Assembly (NCBI GenBank): GCA_035294725.1
Contig: DATGKK010000135.1
Span: forward strand, 1-21,624
DNA from: DATGKK01 sp035294725
Lineage (GTDB): Bacteria > Actinomycetota > Acidimicrobiia > Acidimicrobiales > Bog-793
DNA length: 21,624 nucleotides
Direction of reading: 5' to 3'
The first letter of the stretch is position 1, and each line of letters begins with the position of its first letter. The notes under the pieces are model-generated. The model was not told the origin of the DNA and searched no databases. It was given only the letters and a program-made list of their open reading frames with translations. The translations under genes were made by a program, and so were the position numbers. This document shows positions 14,245 to 21,624 of this stretch, in pieces.

Positions 14245-15432
14245 CGGGACGACAGCGTAGGGAGCCACCATCCCGAGGAGGGCGAGGACGCCCCGCCCTG
14301 GAGATGGCGGGGGTGGCACACGGTGCTGGCCGTCCTTGCCGTCATCGTGGTCGCAGCGGTCGTGGCGTCCCTCGTCAACATCCCGTACTACGCGATCACG
14401 CCCGGCCAGGCCACCTCGGTGGAGGCGCTGATCGGTCTCCCGAAGAGCCGCGTCCACGTCCATCGGGGCCAATTCCTGCTCGTCGACGTCGAGCTCACGC
14501 CGCTCAAGGCGATCGAGTGGCCGTACTTCGCGCTCGACCCGAACGCGCAGATCGTCGGCTCCTCGGAGATCCTCGGGCCCGCCGACCCGGCCCAGTACCA
14601 GATCGAGGGCGAGCTCGACATGAGCAACGCGCAGCAGGCGGCAACGGTCGTGGCGCTCGGGCGCCTTGGCTACAAGGTCGCGGTGCACGACGACGGCTCG
14701 CTCGTCTACGCGCTGCTGCCCTCGTCACCGGCGGCCCAGTCCCTCTCCGTGGGGGAGGTGATCGTGGGCGTCGGCGGGAAGCCGGTGCTCAACTACAGCG
14801 CCCTTGGCCCTGCCCTTGCCCGGTACCGGCCGGGCGACACGGTCTCGATGCGGGTTCTCAGCTGGCCGAGCCGCCGGCCGATGACGGTGAGCATCCGAGT
14901 CTCCGCCTGGCGCGTGAAAGGGAGAGGGCGCAACGCCACCTACATCTGCCCGGTCTACGGGAGCGACACCCGTTACCCGCTCTACCGCCCTCGGGGCGCG
15001 CCGAGGGGCGGCGCAGGCGAGACCTGCATCGGCGTGAGCATCGAGCCGAACTACCGGGTCGGCAAGCTCCCGTTCCGTATCGACCTTTCCTCCGAGGGGA
15101 TCATCGGCCCGTCGGCCGGTCTCGCCTTCACGCTCGGCCTCATCGAGCGCCTCGACCCCTACGACCTCTCCGGCGGCCACAAGATCGCGGCCACGGGCAC
15201 GATGAACATCTACGGCGACGTCGGGCCCGTCGGTGGGGTCGCCGAGAAGACGGTGGCCGTGCGCGACGCCGGGGCGAAGGTGTTCTTCGTGCCGCCGGCC
15301 GAGTACAAAGTGGCGCTTGCTCACGCTGGCAACTCGCTCAAGGTGTATCCCGTCAGCACGGTGGCCCAGGCCATCCACATCCTCGTCACCCGCTACGGGG
15401 GCAAGCTCCCTCCGGGCGCTCCGGCCAGCTGA
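14233..15432 (+). CDS. Membrane-anchored PDZ/Lon-type serine protease (YlbL-like)
   Basis: About 399 aa. A short cytosolic tail is followed by one membrane helix (about 31-48), then NIPYYAITPGQA, typical of the YlbL/SecPDZ family, so the rest faces outward. A PDZ domain lies at about 150-220 (GSLVYALLPSSPAAQSLSVGE). A Lon proteolytic domain lies at about 270-385 with the Ser-Lys dyad S294 in GPSAGLAF and K339 in GGVAEKTVA; the spacing of 45 is as in Lon. Between them is an unusual insert with two cysteines (C239 and C265) that could form a disulfide. Both catalytic residues are present, unlike the HtrA-like protein at 10744-12021. The start is uncertain: GTG at 14233 or 14215 are possible, neither with a good ribosome binding site, and either slightly overlaps the HEAT gene start on the other strand. 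Mycobacterial Rv3194c is a likely relative. Confidence 0.87.
   Translation: METHRDDSVGSHHPEEGEDAPPWRWRGWHTVLAVLAVIVVAAVVASLVNIPYYAITPGQATSVEALIGLPKSRVHVHRGQFLLVDVELTPLKAIEWPYFALDPNAQIVGSSEILGPADPAQYQIEGELDMSNAQQAATVVALGRLGYKVAVHDDGSLVYALLPSSPAAQSLSVGEVIVGVGGKPVLNYSALGPALARYRPGDTVSMRVLSWPSRRPMTVSIRVSAWRVKGRGRNATYICPVYGSDTRYPLYRPRGAPRGGAGETCIGVSIEPNYRVGKLPFRIDLSSEGIIGPSAGLAFTLGLIERLDPYDLSGGHKIAATGTMNIYGDVGPVGGVAEKTVAVRDAGAKVFFVPPAEYKVALAHAGNSLKVYPVSTVAQAIHILVTRYGGKLPPGAPAS
14254..14259 (-). promoter_or_regulatory. -10 box for a leaderless HEAT-repeat gene
   Basis: TACGCT on the minus strand ends nine bases before the ATG at 14244. It is the same layout as at the other leaderless-looking starts in the window. 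Confidence 0.4.
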
Positions 15433-15472
15433 GCCGAGCCGGAAGACCCCGGAGGATCGCGCCTCAGCGTCC

Positions 15473-15478
15473 TAGGCT
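15473..15478 (+). promoter_or_regulatory. -10 box for a leaderless DivIVA-like transcript
   Basis: TAGGCT ends six bases before the ATG at 15485, and no ribosome binding site lies between. This spacing favours leaderless initiation at the ATG. Confidence 0.5.
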
Positions 15479-15484
15479 GCAGCC

Positions 15485-17392
15485 ATGCCCGACGATCCGA
15501 TGACGGTGCAGATCTCCTCGCAAAGCGGGATGCATCCCGAAGAGATCCTGCGGCGCAGCTTCCCGTCGAGCAGGAAGGGGCTCGAGCCCGAGGCGGTGCG
15601 GCGCTTCCTCGAATCTGTGGCGGCCGAGCTGCAGGCCGTGCTCGACCGTGAGCAGGCGCTGCGGCGCCGGCTCGCCGATGCCGAGCGGCGGGCGGCGGAG
15701 CCCGAGCTCGACGAGCAGACGCTGCTCCGGCTCGTCGGAGCCGAGACGGCGCGCATCCTGCAGACGGCGCACGACGCAGCCGGAGAGGTTCTGTCCAAGG
15801 CGAAGGCACGGGCGGCGGAGGTGCTCGAAGAGGCCGAGGCGGTCCTCGGCGACCGCACTGCCACGGCCGAGCAGGCGGCGGCCGAGATCCTTGGAGCGGC
15901 AGAGGTGCAGGCCCGTGAGATGACCGAGGCGGCGGCGGCCGAGGGCGCGGCCCGGCGCGAAGCGGCGGCGGCCGAGGCGGCGGCGGTGACGGACGCGGCG
16001 CGGGCCGAAGCGGTTGCACTGCTCGAGGCCACCCGATCGGAGTGCCGCCGCGTCGTGAGGGAGGCGCGGGAGTTGCGATCGAGCGTGCTCGGCGACCTCG
16101 CCGACCGCCGGCGGGCCATGCGGGTGCAGCTGGAGCAGCTGCGCAGTGGGCGGGACACCCTCCTCGAGGTGGTCGACGCCGTCGGCGACGCCGTCGACCA
16201 GCTGCGCGAGCGCCTCGCCAGTGCCGAGGACGAAGCCCGCCTCGCCGCCGCCGAGGCGGCCGACCGGGTCCTCGCCGAACCCGATGACGAGGAGGTGCTC
16301 GCGGCGGCGGGAGGAGAGATCGCGGTCGACCTCCCCGACGGGCCTGAGGCACCGGGGGAGGTGGAGGTGGAATTCCCCGTTGCCGGCGACGAGGACCTCG
16401 CAGGGGCACTCCCTTACGACGCCGAGGCGAGCGACAGCAGTGACGATGAGACCTCCGCCCACGCCGCGCACCGGAGTGTCGACGAGCTCTTCGCACGGAT
16501 CCGGGCGAGTCGGGGGGAGCCCGAGCAGGCGAGCGCCGCACCCGGAGCGGGTGATCCCGGGATCGAAGCGCCCGAGCCGGGCGAGCCAGAGGCGCTGGCC
16601 GAGGCGGGCGACCTTGCTTCGGACGAGGCCTCAGGTGATGCCGGGCGAGACGAGGAGCCGTCCGGCGAGGAGCCCGACGCGGCACCGGCATCGCCGGCAG
16701 CGACCAGCGGCAGCTCGGACGAGGTGGGCGACGGCGACGCGGAGGTGCTCGCACGCCGGTCCGAGCTGCTCGACGGTCCTGCGGCCCGGCTTGCGCGCTC
16801 GTTGAAGCGGACGCTCCAAGACGACCAGAACCTCCTGCTCGACTCGCTGCGCCATGCCTCCGGTCGTCCGGATCTCTCCCAGCTCCTCCCACCCGACGAG
16901 CAGCGGGGGCGCCTCGTCGAGTCGACCGTTGGCCTGCTCGCCGAGGCATGGCGAGCGGGCTACGGATGGCTGGCCGGGAAGGAGGCTTCGGAGGACGAGG
17001 CGGCGGCGGCAGCCCGGAGCGTCGCCGAGGAGCTGGCTGGTGAGCTGACGGGACTGTTGCGACACCGGTTGCTCGACGCGCTCACCGGGATCGCCGAGGT
17101 GGGCGACGGGGCTGCCGAGGCGGTTGGCGCGGCCTACCGAGAGTGGCGCGGGCCACGGGTCGAAAGCACCGCCGGCGATTTCGCCACCCGGGCCTTCTCG
17201 GAGGGAGCGCTCAGTGGAGGGGAGGGGGTGCCGGTGCGCTGGGTGGTGAGCGACGAGGGCGGCCCATGCCCCGACTGCGACGACAATGCCCTCGCAGGGG
17301 AGCTGGCGGCGGGAGAGGAGTTCCCGACCGGGCAGCGCATCCCACCCGTCCATCCGGGGTGCCGCTGCCTCATCGTGGCTGCCAGCTCGTAG
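15485..17392 (+). CDS. DivIVA-like coiled-coil protein with C-terminal phage MuF-type Cys/His motif
   Basis: 635 aa. Residues about 10-65 (ISSQSGMHPEEILRRSFPSS, then EAVRRFLESVAAEL) resemble the membrane-binding DivIVA/Wag31 N-terminal domain. A long Ala/Glu/Arg coiled coil follows to about 275, then an acidic, low-complexity Pro/Glu/Asp/Ser linker to about 420. A second helical domain spans about 420-570. The last 60 residues hold WVVSDEGGPCPDCDDNALAG (C595, C598) and PPVHPGCRC (H623, C626, C628). A CxxC followed by HPxCRC is the hallmark of the C-terminal part of phage Mu gpF-type minor head proteins and of some toxins carrying that domain; it probably binds zinc. It has no signal peptide or membrane helix. 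DivIVA proteins mark cell poles and recruit wall synthesis; what the MuF-type end does on such a scaffold is unknown. It lies 52 bases after the PDZ-Lon gene and 12 bases before the UPF0182 gene. Confidence 0.8.
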   Translation: MPDDPMTVQISSQSGMHPEEILRRSFPSSRKGLEPEAVRRFLESVAAELQAVLDREQALRRRLADAERRAAEPELDEQTLLRLVGAETARILQTAHDAAGEVLSKAKARAAEVLEEAEAVLGDRTATAEQAAAEILGAAEVQAREMTEAAAAEGAARREAAAAEAAAVTDAARAEAVALLEATRSECRRVVREARELRSSVLGDLADRRRAMRVQLEQLRSGRDTLLEVVDAVGDAVDQLRERLASAEDEARLAAAEAADRVLAEPDDEEVLAAAGGEIAVDLPDGPEAPGEVEVEFPVAGDEDLAGALPYDAEASDSSDDETSAHAAHRSVDELFARIRASRGEPEQASAAPGAGDPGIEAPEPGEPEALAEAGDLASDEASGDAGRDEEPSGEEPDAAPASPAATSGSSDEVGDGDAEVLARRSELLDGPAARLARSLKRTLQDDQNLLLDSLRHASGRPDLSQLLPPDEQRGRLVESTVGLLAEAWRAGYGWLAGKEASEDEAAAAARSVAEELAGELTGLLRHRLLDALTGIAEVGDGAAEAVGAAYREWRGPRVESTAGDFATRAFSEGALSGGEGVPVRWVVSDEGGPCPDCDDNALAGELAAGEEFPTGQRIPPVHPGCRCLIVAASS

Positions 17393-17395
17393 CCT
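17390..17395 (+). promoter_or_regulatory. Possible -10 box for the UPF0182 gene
   Basis: TAGCCT, formed partly by the TAG stop of the gene before, ends nine bases before GTG 17405. A second candidate, TACAGT at 17401-17406, would fit a start at ATG 17426 with a short leader. Read-through from upstream is also possible. Confidence 0.35.
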
Positions 17396-17404
17396 TTCCC
17401 TACA

Positions 17405-20400
17405 GTGCAGGTTCCCGAGCACACCATGAGCGCGCGGCCGTACCTGCTGCGCCGTTGGCAGTTGCTCGTGCTGCTGTGCCTCGTGGTCCTCCTGCTCGTC
17501 CTCTTCCTCCTGCAGGCCATCGCGGATGCCTACACGAACTACCTTTGGTACCAGTCCATCGGCGAGACGATGGTGTGGCGCTCGATGGTGGAGACCAAGC
17601 TCGGTCTCGGTCTCGTGTTCTCGGGCACCTTCTTCCTTGCCTGCTGGGCCAGCCTCTGGGCCGTCGATTCGCTCTCGGCCGTCGACGGGTACTCGATCCC
17701 CGAGCACGATCTCGTCCGCCGTTACCAGGCCTCGCTCGGGCGCTACCGCCTGACGGTGCGGACGACGGTCTCGCTCCTGCTCGCGATCGCGGTGGGCGTC
17801 GGCACCGCCGGGCAGTGGCAGCACTGGCTCTTGTTCGTGAACGGGGTGCGCTTCCCGTTGAAGGATCCGCAGTTCGGCCGGAACGTCGGCTTCTACGTGT
17901 TCCGCCTCCCGTTCCTCTCGTTCCTCGTCGATTGGTCGCTCGTTGCGCTGCTCGTCCTGCTCATCGTCACGGCGGTCGCCCACTTTCTGAACGGCAGCCT
18001 CCGGACGAGCGGACCATCTCCCCGGGCCGATCCTCACGTCGTCGGTCACCTCTCGCTGATCCTCGCCGTGATGGCCCTTGTGCGCGCCGCCGGCTACTTC
18101 TTCGTCGACCGGTACGCGCTCGACCTCTCGAACAACGGCGTCGTCGCCGGGGCGGACTACACCGACGTCCATGTCCGGCTGCCGGCGTTGTCGGTGCTGG
18201 CGATCGTGAGCATGATCGCCTTCTTCCTCCTCGCCCTGAACGTGTACCTGCGCACGTTCGTGCTGCCGGCTGTGGCGGTCGGGCTGTGGGCGTTCATCGC
18301 CCTCATGCTCGGCGTCATCTTCCCGACCTTCGTGCAGTGGCTGCAGGTATCACCCTCAGAGAGCACCGTGGAGCTGCCATACATCGAGAGGAACATCCTC
18401 TACACGCGCGCGGCCTTCGGCCTCAGCGGAATCTCGACGGAGAATTTCAGCGCCCACACCGATCTCAGCGCGAGCGTCATCAATGCCGCCCCGAACAGCC
18501 AGGAGCTGAGCGACCTCCCGCTCTGGAGCCCGTCGGCGGGGGCAGCGACCTACTCCGCCTTGCAGCAGCTGCACGGCTACTACGAGCTGAGCGGGCTGTC
18601 GTCGGACAGGTACCTGCTCGGCACCGGTGCGAACCGTTCACTCGTTCCCGTGGTGATCGGAGTGCGCGAAGTCGACCCGTCCGCGCTGCCCCGGCAGACC
18701 TGGGTGAACCAGCACCTCGTCTACACCCACGGCTACGGGGTCGTCATGTCTCCTGCCAACACTTCGACACAGTCCGGGCTGCCCCGGTTCGCGATCAGCG
18801 GCGCACCGGTGACGTCCGTGCCAGGCGCGCCCAAGGTGACGCAGCCCGCCGTCTACTTCGGCGAGGCGGCGGGGAACTACGTGGTCGTCGACACACGCGA
18901 GCCGGAGCTCGACTACGGCAACCGCAACGGGGGCCCGCCGCAAACGAGCCACTACTCCGGCTCGGGCGGCGTCCAGCTAAGGGGGTTCTGGCAGCGTGCG
19001 GCGTTTGCGATGCGCTTCCACGACGTGAACCTGCTGACATCGAGATTGATCAAGCGGTCCTCTCGGATCATGTACCTGCAGGACATCACCCAGCGCGTCC
19101 AGCACGCGGCGCCGTTCCTGAGCGTGGACTCCCACCCTTATCCGGTCGTGGCCGGAGGCCAGATCTTCTGGATGGTGGACTGCTACACGACGACGGACTA
19201 CTTCCCCTACTCGCAGGCCGCCCTGACGGGCGTCCTCTCGTCGAGCAGCGGGCTCCAGGGCCAGTACAACTACGTGCGGGACTCCGTGAAGGCGGTCGTG
19301 AACGCGTACACGGGAGCGGTCCACTTCTATGTGGTCGACCCGAGCGATCCCGTCCTCATCTCCTGGGAGCACACGTACCCTGGGTTGTTCCTGCCGCTCA
19401 AGGACATGGGCAGGCTGACACCCACCCAGCCCGGTGCCCTGTTGCAGCACCTCCAGTACCCAAAGGACCTCCTCACGCTGCTCACGGCGATGTACGGCCG
19501 GTACCACTACGCGGCGACCCCGAACGGCGCGGCGCAGTTCTACGCCTCGCAGGGATCGTGGGCGGTCGCCGAGGGAACGAATGGCCGCCCCTACACCCCG
19601 ACGAACGAGCTCTTGCAGCTGCCGGGCCAGACCGGCACCGATGGCTCGTCGCGAGCTGCCGGCTCCCCCAGCACCTCTGGTGCGACTGGCCTTTCGTACA
19701 CGACGGTGGAGCCGTTCGTGCCCTACTCGGCGGACGGCCACGACCAACTATTGGCAGGCTTCCTCCTCGCCGACTCCGAGCCGTCCGACTACGGGTCCAT
19801 CACCGCATTCGAGCTCCCGCAGGTGTCCGACGACGCCCTCGGCCCGTCGCCGGTCGCCGACAAGATCTTGGCGTACCCGACGATGGCCCGGCTCGTCCAG
19901 TTGCTCCACTCCGATCACTCACGGGTCAGCGGCGGACCGATCTTCCTCGTTCCCATCGAGGACTCGCTGCTGTACGTCCAGTCGTTCTACGTGAGCGGGC
20001 CGGGGCACGACCTGCCGGCTCTCGAGTACGTCGCGACGGACTTCGGCGGCTCGCAGGTCGGCGTCTCGACGACGCTGCTCGGCTCGCTCAAGCAGCTGTT
20101 CGGCGTCTCCGTCTCGAACGTGGGCCCCTCCGCCTCGCAGTCGATCACCAACAGGATCGAGCAGGACCTCGCGAACGCCTACGCCGCCTATCAGCGTTCC
20201 CTTGCCGATCTCAAGCAGTTCCGGCTCGGCGCGTTCCAGCGTGATCTCCAGGAGATGGGCCAGTATCTCGACGCAGCGCACCAACTGATGCTCCAGTCGC
20301 AGTCGAACCCTGCATCCACTGGTGTGCACAACGGGCCTGCGGCACCTTCTTCGTCGTCCAGTTCGTTCGGCCTCGGGTCTACGGGCAGCTCGAACACTTC

Positions 20401-20530
20401 GTCCAACGTCGCCCCGTCGATCGGCTCGAGCTCCGCCTCCGGAGCCGGGGCCGGCACCTCCGGCTCGAGTGGTGTACCCCAGGGCTCTGCGACCACCTCG
20501 ACCACGACCACGACCCTCCCTGCGGCGTGA
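17405..20530 (+). CDS. UPF0182 family integral membrane protein
   Basis: 1041 aa (1034 if the ATG at 17426 is used). It matches the UPF0182 (PF03699) family of large actinobacterial and cyanobacterial membrane proteins. About seven hydrophobic segments occupy the first 320 residues, beginning with a Leu-rich helix (about 18-40) and DAYTNYLWYQSIGE, a family landmark. A large extracytoplasmic part follows with typical segments such as VELPYIERNILYTRAAFGL, VDSHPYPVVAGGQIFWMVD, QYNYVRDSVKAVVNAYTGAV and YPKDLLTLLTAMYGRYHY. The last 90 residues are Ser/Thr/Gly-rich low complexity, ending in a run of Thr codons. The function of the family is not established. It follows the DivIVA-like gene by 12 bases. 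GTG 17405 is chosen on -10 spacing, but ATG 17426 is equally reasonable because neither has a ribosome binding site. Confidence 0.93.
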   Translation: MQVPEHTMSARPYLLRRWQLLVLLCLVVLLLVLFLLQAIADAYTNYLWYQSIGETMVWRSMVETKLGLGLVFSGTFFLACWASLWAVDSLSAVDGYSIPEHDLVRRYQASLGRYRLTVRTTVSLLLAIAVGVGTAGQWQHWLLFVNGVRFPLKDPQFGRNVGFYVFRLPFLSFLVDWSLVALLVLLIVTAVAHFLNGSLRTSGPSPRADPHVVGHLSLILAVMALVRAAGYFFVDRYALDLSNNGVVAGADYTDVHVRLPALSVLAIVSMIAFFLLALNVYLRTFVLPAVAVGLWAFIALMLGVIFPTFVQWLQVSPSESTVELPYIERNILYTRAAFGLSGISTENFSAHTDLSASVINAAPNSQELSDLPLWSPSAGAATYSALQQLHGYYELSGLSSDRYLLGTGANRSLVPVVIGVREVDPSALPRQTWVNQHLVYTHGYGVVMSPANTSTQSGLPRFAISGAPVTSVPGAPKVTQPAVYFGEAAGNYVVVDTREPELDYGNRNGGPPQTSHYSGSGGVQLRGFWQRAAFAMRFHDVNLLTSRLIKRSSRIMYLQDITQRVQHAAPFLSVDSHPYPVVAGGQIFWMVDCYTTTDYFPYSQAALTGVLSSSSGLQGQYNYVRDSVKAVVNAYTGAVHFYVVDPSDPVLISWEHTYPGLFLPLKDMGRLTPTQPGALLQHLQYPKDLLTLLTAMYGRYHYAATPNGAAQFYASQGSWAVAEGTNGRPYTPTNELLQLPGQTGTDGSSRAAGSPSTSGATGLSYTTVEPFVPYSADGHDQLLAGFLLADSEPSDYGSITAFELPQVSDDALGPSPVADKILAYPTMARLVQLLHSDHSRVSGGPIFLVPIEDSLLYVQSFYVSGPGHDLPALEYVATDFGGSQVGVSTTLLGSLKQLFGVSVSNVGPSASQSITNRIEQDLANAYAAYQRSLADLKQFRLGAFQRDLQEMGQYLDAAHQLMLQSQSNPASTGVHNGPAAPSSSSSSFGLGSTGSSNTSSNVAPSIGSSSASGAGAGTSGSSGVPQGSATTSTTTTTLPAA

Positions 20531-21143
20531 CACCTCGCTGTTGTCGCCGGCGCGGAGCCGTCCTGAGGCCGCTTCGCCGTCCATACGGTGCGCGAACGCG
20601 TGCGTTGCGGCTGGCGAAGGCGTCGGCTCGACCTGAGGGCTCTCGAGCTCGCGGTTGCCATGGTCCCGAGCGCCTGTCGGCGGACCGGGCTTGTCGAGGT
20701 GTTCCCATGCCCCGGTGCGGGCACTGAGCGAAGTTGCCACCCCGGATGGCCGGCGGCACGGGGGAGGACACTGGGCGGCTCCCGCAGAGCCAGCAGGGGA
20801 GCGCGGATGGGGGCTCTGCAGCCGACAGGTTGGCGCGAGCCCCAGCTCCGCCCGGGTAAGCGCAGCTCAGGGCCGGTCGTCAGCTCGTCATCGATCTTCA
20901 CGTCATCCGGTGCAGCCCGCGCGACGTTCCGGTCGCGACCACACGCGCTCCAGCCGTCGAGACGGGTTGGTCAGCAGGGACTCCCGCTCCCTTTTCGTTA
21001 TGTCCGTTCGTCTCGACCTTTTGCCCGCGTCGACGAGGTGGGCACGAGGCGAGTCGGGCGCGCTGGATGTTGTCCCGCACGTGGCGACGTGTGTGCGCCG
21101 ATCTGCTCCGACGTTCGGCGGGCTGGCAGCGAGGTGTCGGCGC
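20531..21143. other. Gene-free stretch between UPF0182 and tRNA-fMet
   Basis: About 613 bases with no convincing gene. Frames open on both strands here lack family-like composition, ribosome binding sites or -10 boxes, and several run into the tRNA. A 10-base palindrome (GGTCGCGACC, 20931-20940) is within chance expectation. No clear terminator follows the UPF0182 stop. It may hold a small RNA, a decayed gene, or only the upstream control region of the tRNA. Confidence 0.5.
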
Positions 21144-21149
21144 TATAGT
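21144..21149 (+). promoter_or_regulatory. -10 box of the tRNA-fMet gene
   Basis: TATAGT, one mismatch from TATAAT, lies 11 bases before the first base of the tRNA. Transcription would start near 21156. No clear -35 was seen 16-18 bases upstream. Confidence 0.6.
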
Positions 21150-21160
21150 GGAGGCTCCGC

Positions 21161-21237
<77 letters not shown>

Positions 21238-21252
21238 GAGAAAGTGCAGGTC

Positions 21253-21283
21253 AGGGCCGGTGCGAGAGCACCGGCCCTTCTGC
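21253..21283 (+). terminator. Intrinsic terminator after tRNA-fMet
   Basis: A perfect hairpin: GGGCCGGTGC (21254-21263), loop GAGA, GCACCGGCCC (21268-21277), extended by one A:T pair and followed by TTCTGCT. The T run is short, as is common in GC-rich Actinomycetota. It is well placed to end the tRNA transcript and to shield it from the integrase gene. Confidence 0.8.
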
Positions 21284-21335
21284 TGCCCGGCCCCAAATCT
21301 TCGAGGCAATCCCAAAAACTGTCACAGGCGAGGGA

Positions 21336-21341
21336 TACCAT
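21336..21341 (+). promoter_or_regulatory. -10 box for a leaderless integrase transcript
   Basis: TACCAT ends seven bases before GTG 21349, with no ribosome binding site. It is the same layout as at the chromosomal genes, within a locally more AT-rich stretch. Confidence 0.45.
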
Positions 21342-21348
21342 TGCTTTC

Positions 21349-21624
21349 GTGCGTGGATCGAAGCGTGAGATCAAGCGGGGCGTATGGGAGCTGCGGGTCT
21401 CCCTCGGCAAGGACCCGATGACCGGCAAGTACAAGGTGCTGAGCAAGACGTTCCACGGCAGTGCCCGAGCCGCAGACGACGCCCTCCGGGACCTCGTCGA
21501 TCAGCACGGCACCAACCGGGCCGACGGCGTCGGAGCGACCTTCGGCCAGCTCCTCGACCGGTGGCTTGAAGAATGCGAACGGCTCGAACTCTCGCCGACC
21601 ACGATTCGCACCTACAAGGCGCAG
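21349..21624 (+). CDS. Tyrosine recombinase/integrase, N-terminal part (runs off window)
   Basis: First 92 residues of an integrase; the rest lies beyond the right edge. The frame stays open from GTG 21349 to the last base. Residues about 5-50 (KREIKRGVWELRVSLGKDPM, then a TGKYKVLSKTFHG strand) match the arm-binding three-stranded domain of actinobacterial phage and island integrases. Residues about 65-92 (FGQLLDRWLEECERLELSPT, then TIRTY) match the start of the SAM-like core-binding domain. The catalytic R-H-R-Y residues would lie downstream and cannot be checked. Its position 111 bases after tRNA-fMet and pointing away from it is the classic arrangement of an element integrated into a tRNA gene. 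The base composition just upstream is richer in A and T than the neighbouring chromosome. Confidence 0.85.
   Translation, partial: MRGSKREIKRGVWELRVSLGKDPMTGKYKVLSKTFHGSARAADDALRDLVDQHGTNRADGVGATFGQLLDRWLEECERLELSPTTIRTYKAQ

Noticed and set aside
16631..18172. 513-codon minus-strand frame across the DivIVA-like/UPF0182 junction
   Set aside because: Antisense shadow; spans two real genes on the other strand.
17143..20244. 1033-codon plus-strand frame in another register of the UPF0182 gene
   Set aside because: Arg/Pro/Ala-rich out-of-frame translation of a clear UPF0182 protein.

Overview
The window is GC-rich chromosomal DNA with dense, often overlapping genes and many GTG or TTG starts. 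It carries two WhiB-family iron-sulfur regulators, an actinobacterial Sdh1-type three-subunit succinate dehydrogenase, a UPF0182 membrane protein, a Zincin_2 (DUF2342) metallopeptidase and a Wag31/DivIVA-type N-terminus. Together these place it in the Actinomycetota. A deep-branching class such as Acidimicrobiia is plausible, but the sequence does not prove it.

Layout. 1-3559 (minus) is an sdhC-sdhA-sdhB operon with one-base stop/start overlaps; sdhB runs off the left edge. 3560-3915 is a gene-free divergent spacer. 3916-7462 (plus) is an AAA+ (magnesium-chelatase-like) ATPase followed by a VWA/MIDAS protein. 7591-9401 holds two WhiB genes, a single-domain formiminotransferase-like gene and a small conserved-looking protein. 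9465-12021 (minus) holds a membrane-anchored PDZ protein whose HtrA-like domain has lost its catalytic residues, then an HExxHH zincin. 12127-13616 (plus) is moaE overlapping by 4 bases an MreB-like actin-fold gene. 13570-14244 (minus) is a HEAT-repeat protein whose 3' end overlaps the actin-like gene. 14233-20530 (plus) is a PDZ/Lon-type secreted protease, a very unusual DivIVA-like coiled-coil protein ending in a phage MuF-type Cys/His motif, and a UPF0182 protein. A gene-poor stretch of about 0.6 kb then leads to an initiator tRNA-fMet gene (21161-21237), a strong terminator, and the 5' end of a tyrosine-recombinase integrase that leaves the window on the right. The right edge is therefore probably the border of an integrated element using tRNA-fMet as its attachment site.

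How the genes work together. The sdh operon feeds electrons from succinate into the quinone pool. The AAA+/VWA pair is a chelatase/MoxR-type remodelling module. The block 9465-20530 is rich in envelope and morphogenesis functions (pseudo-HtrA, zincin, actin-like ATPase, PDZ-Lon protease, DivIVA-like scaffold, UPF0182). Several starts in this window, most of them in that block, lack a ribosome binding site and have a TANNNT -10 box 6-9 bases before the start codon, which points to leaderless transcripts.
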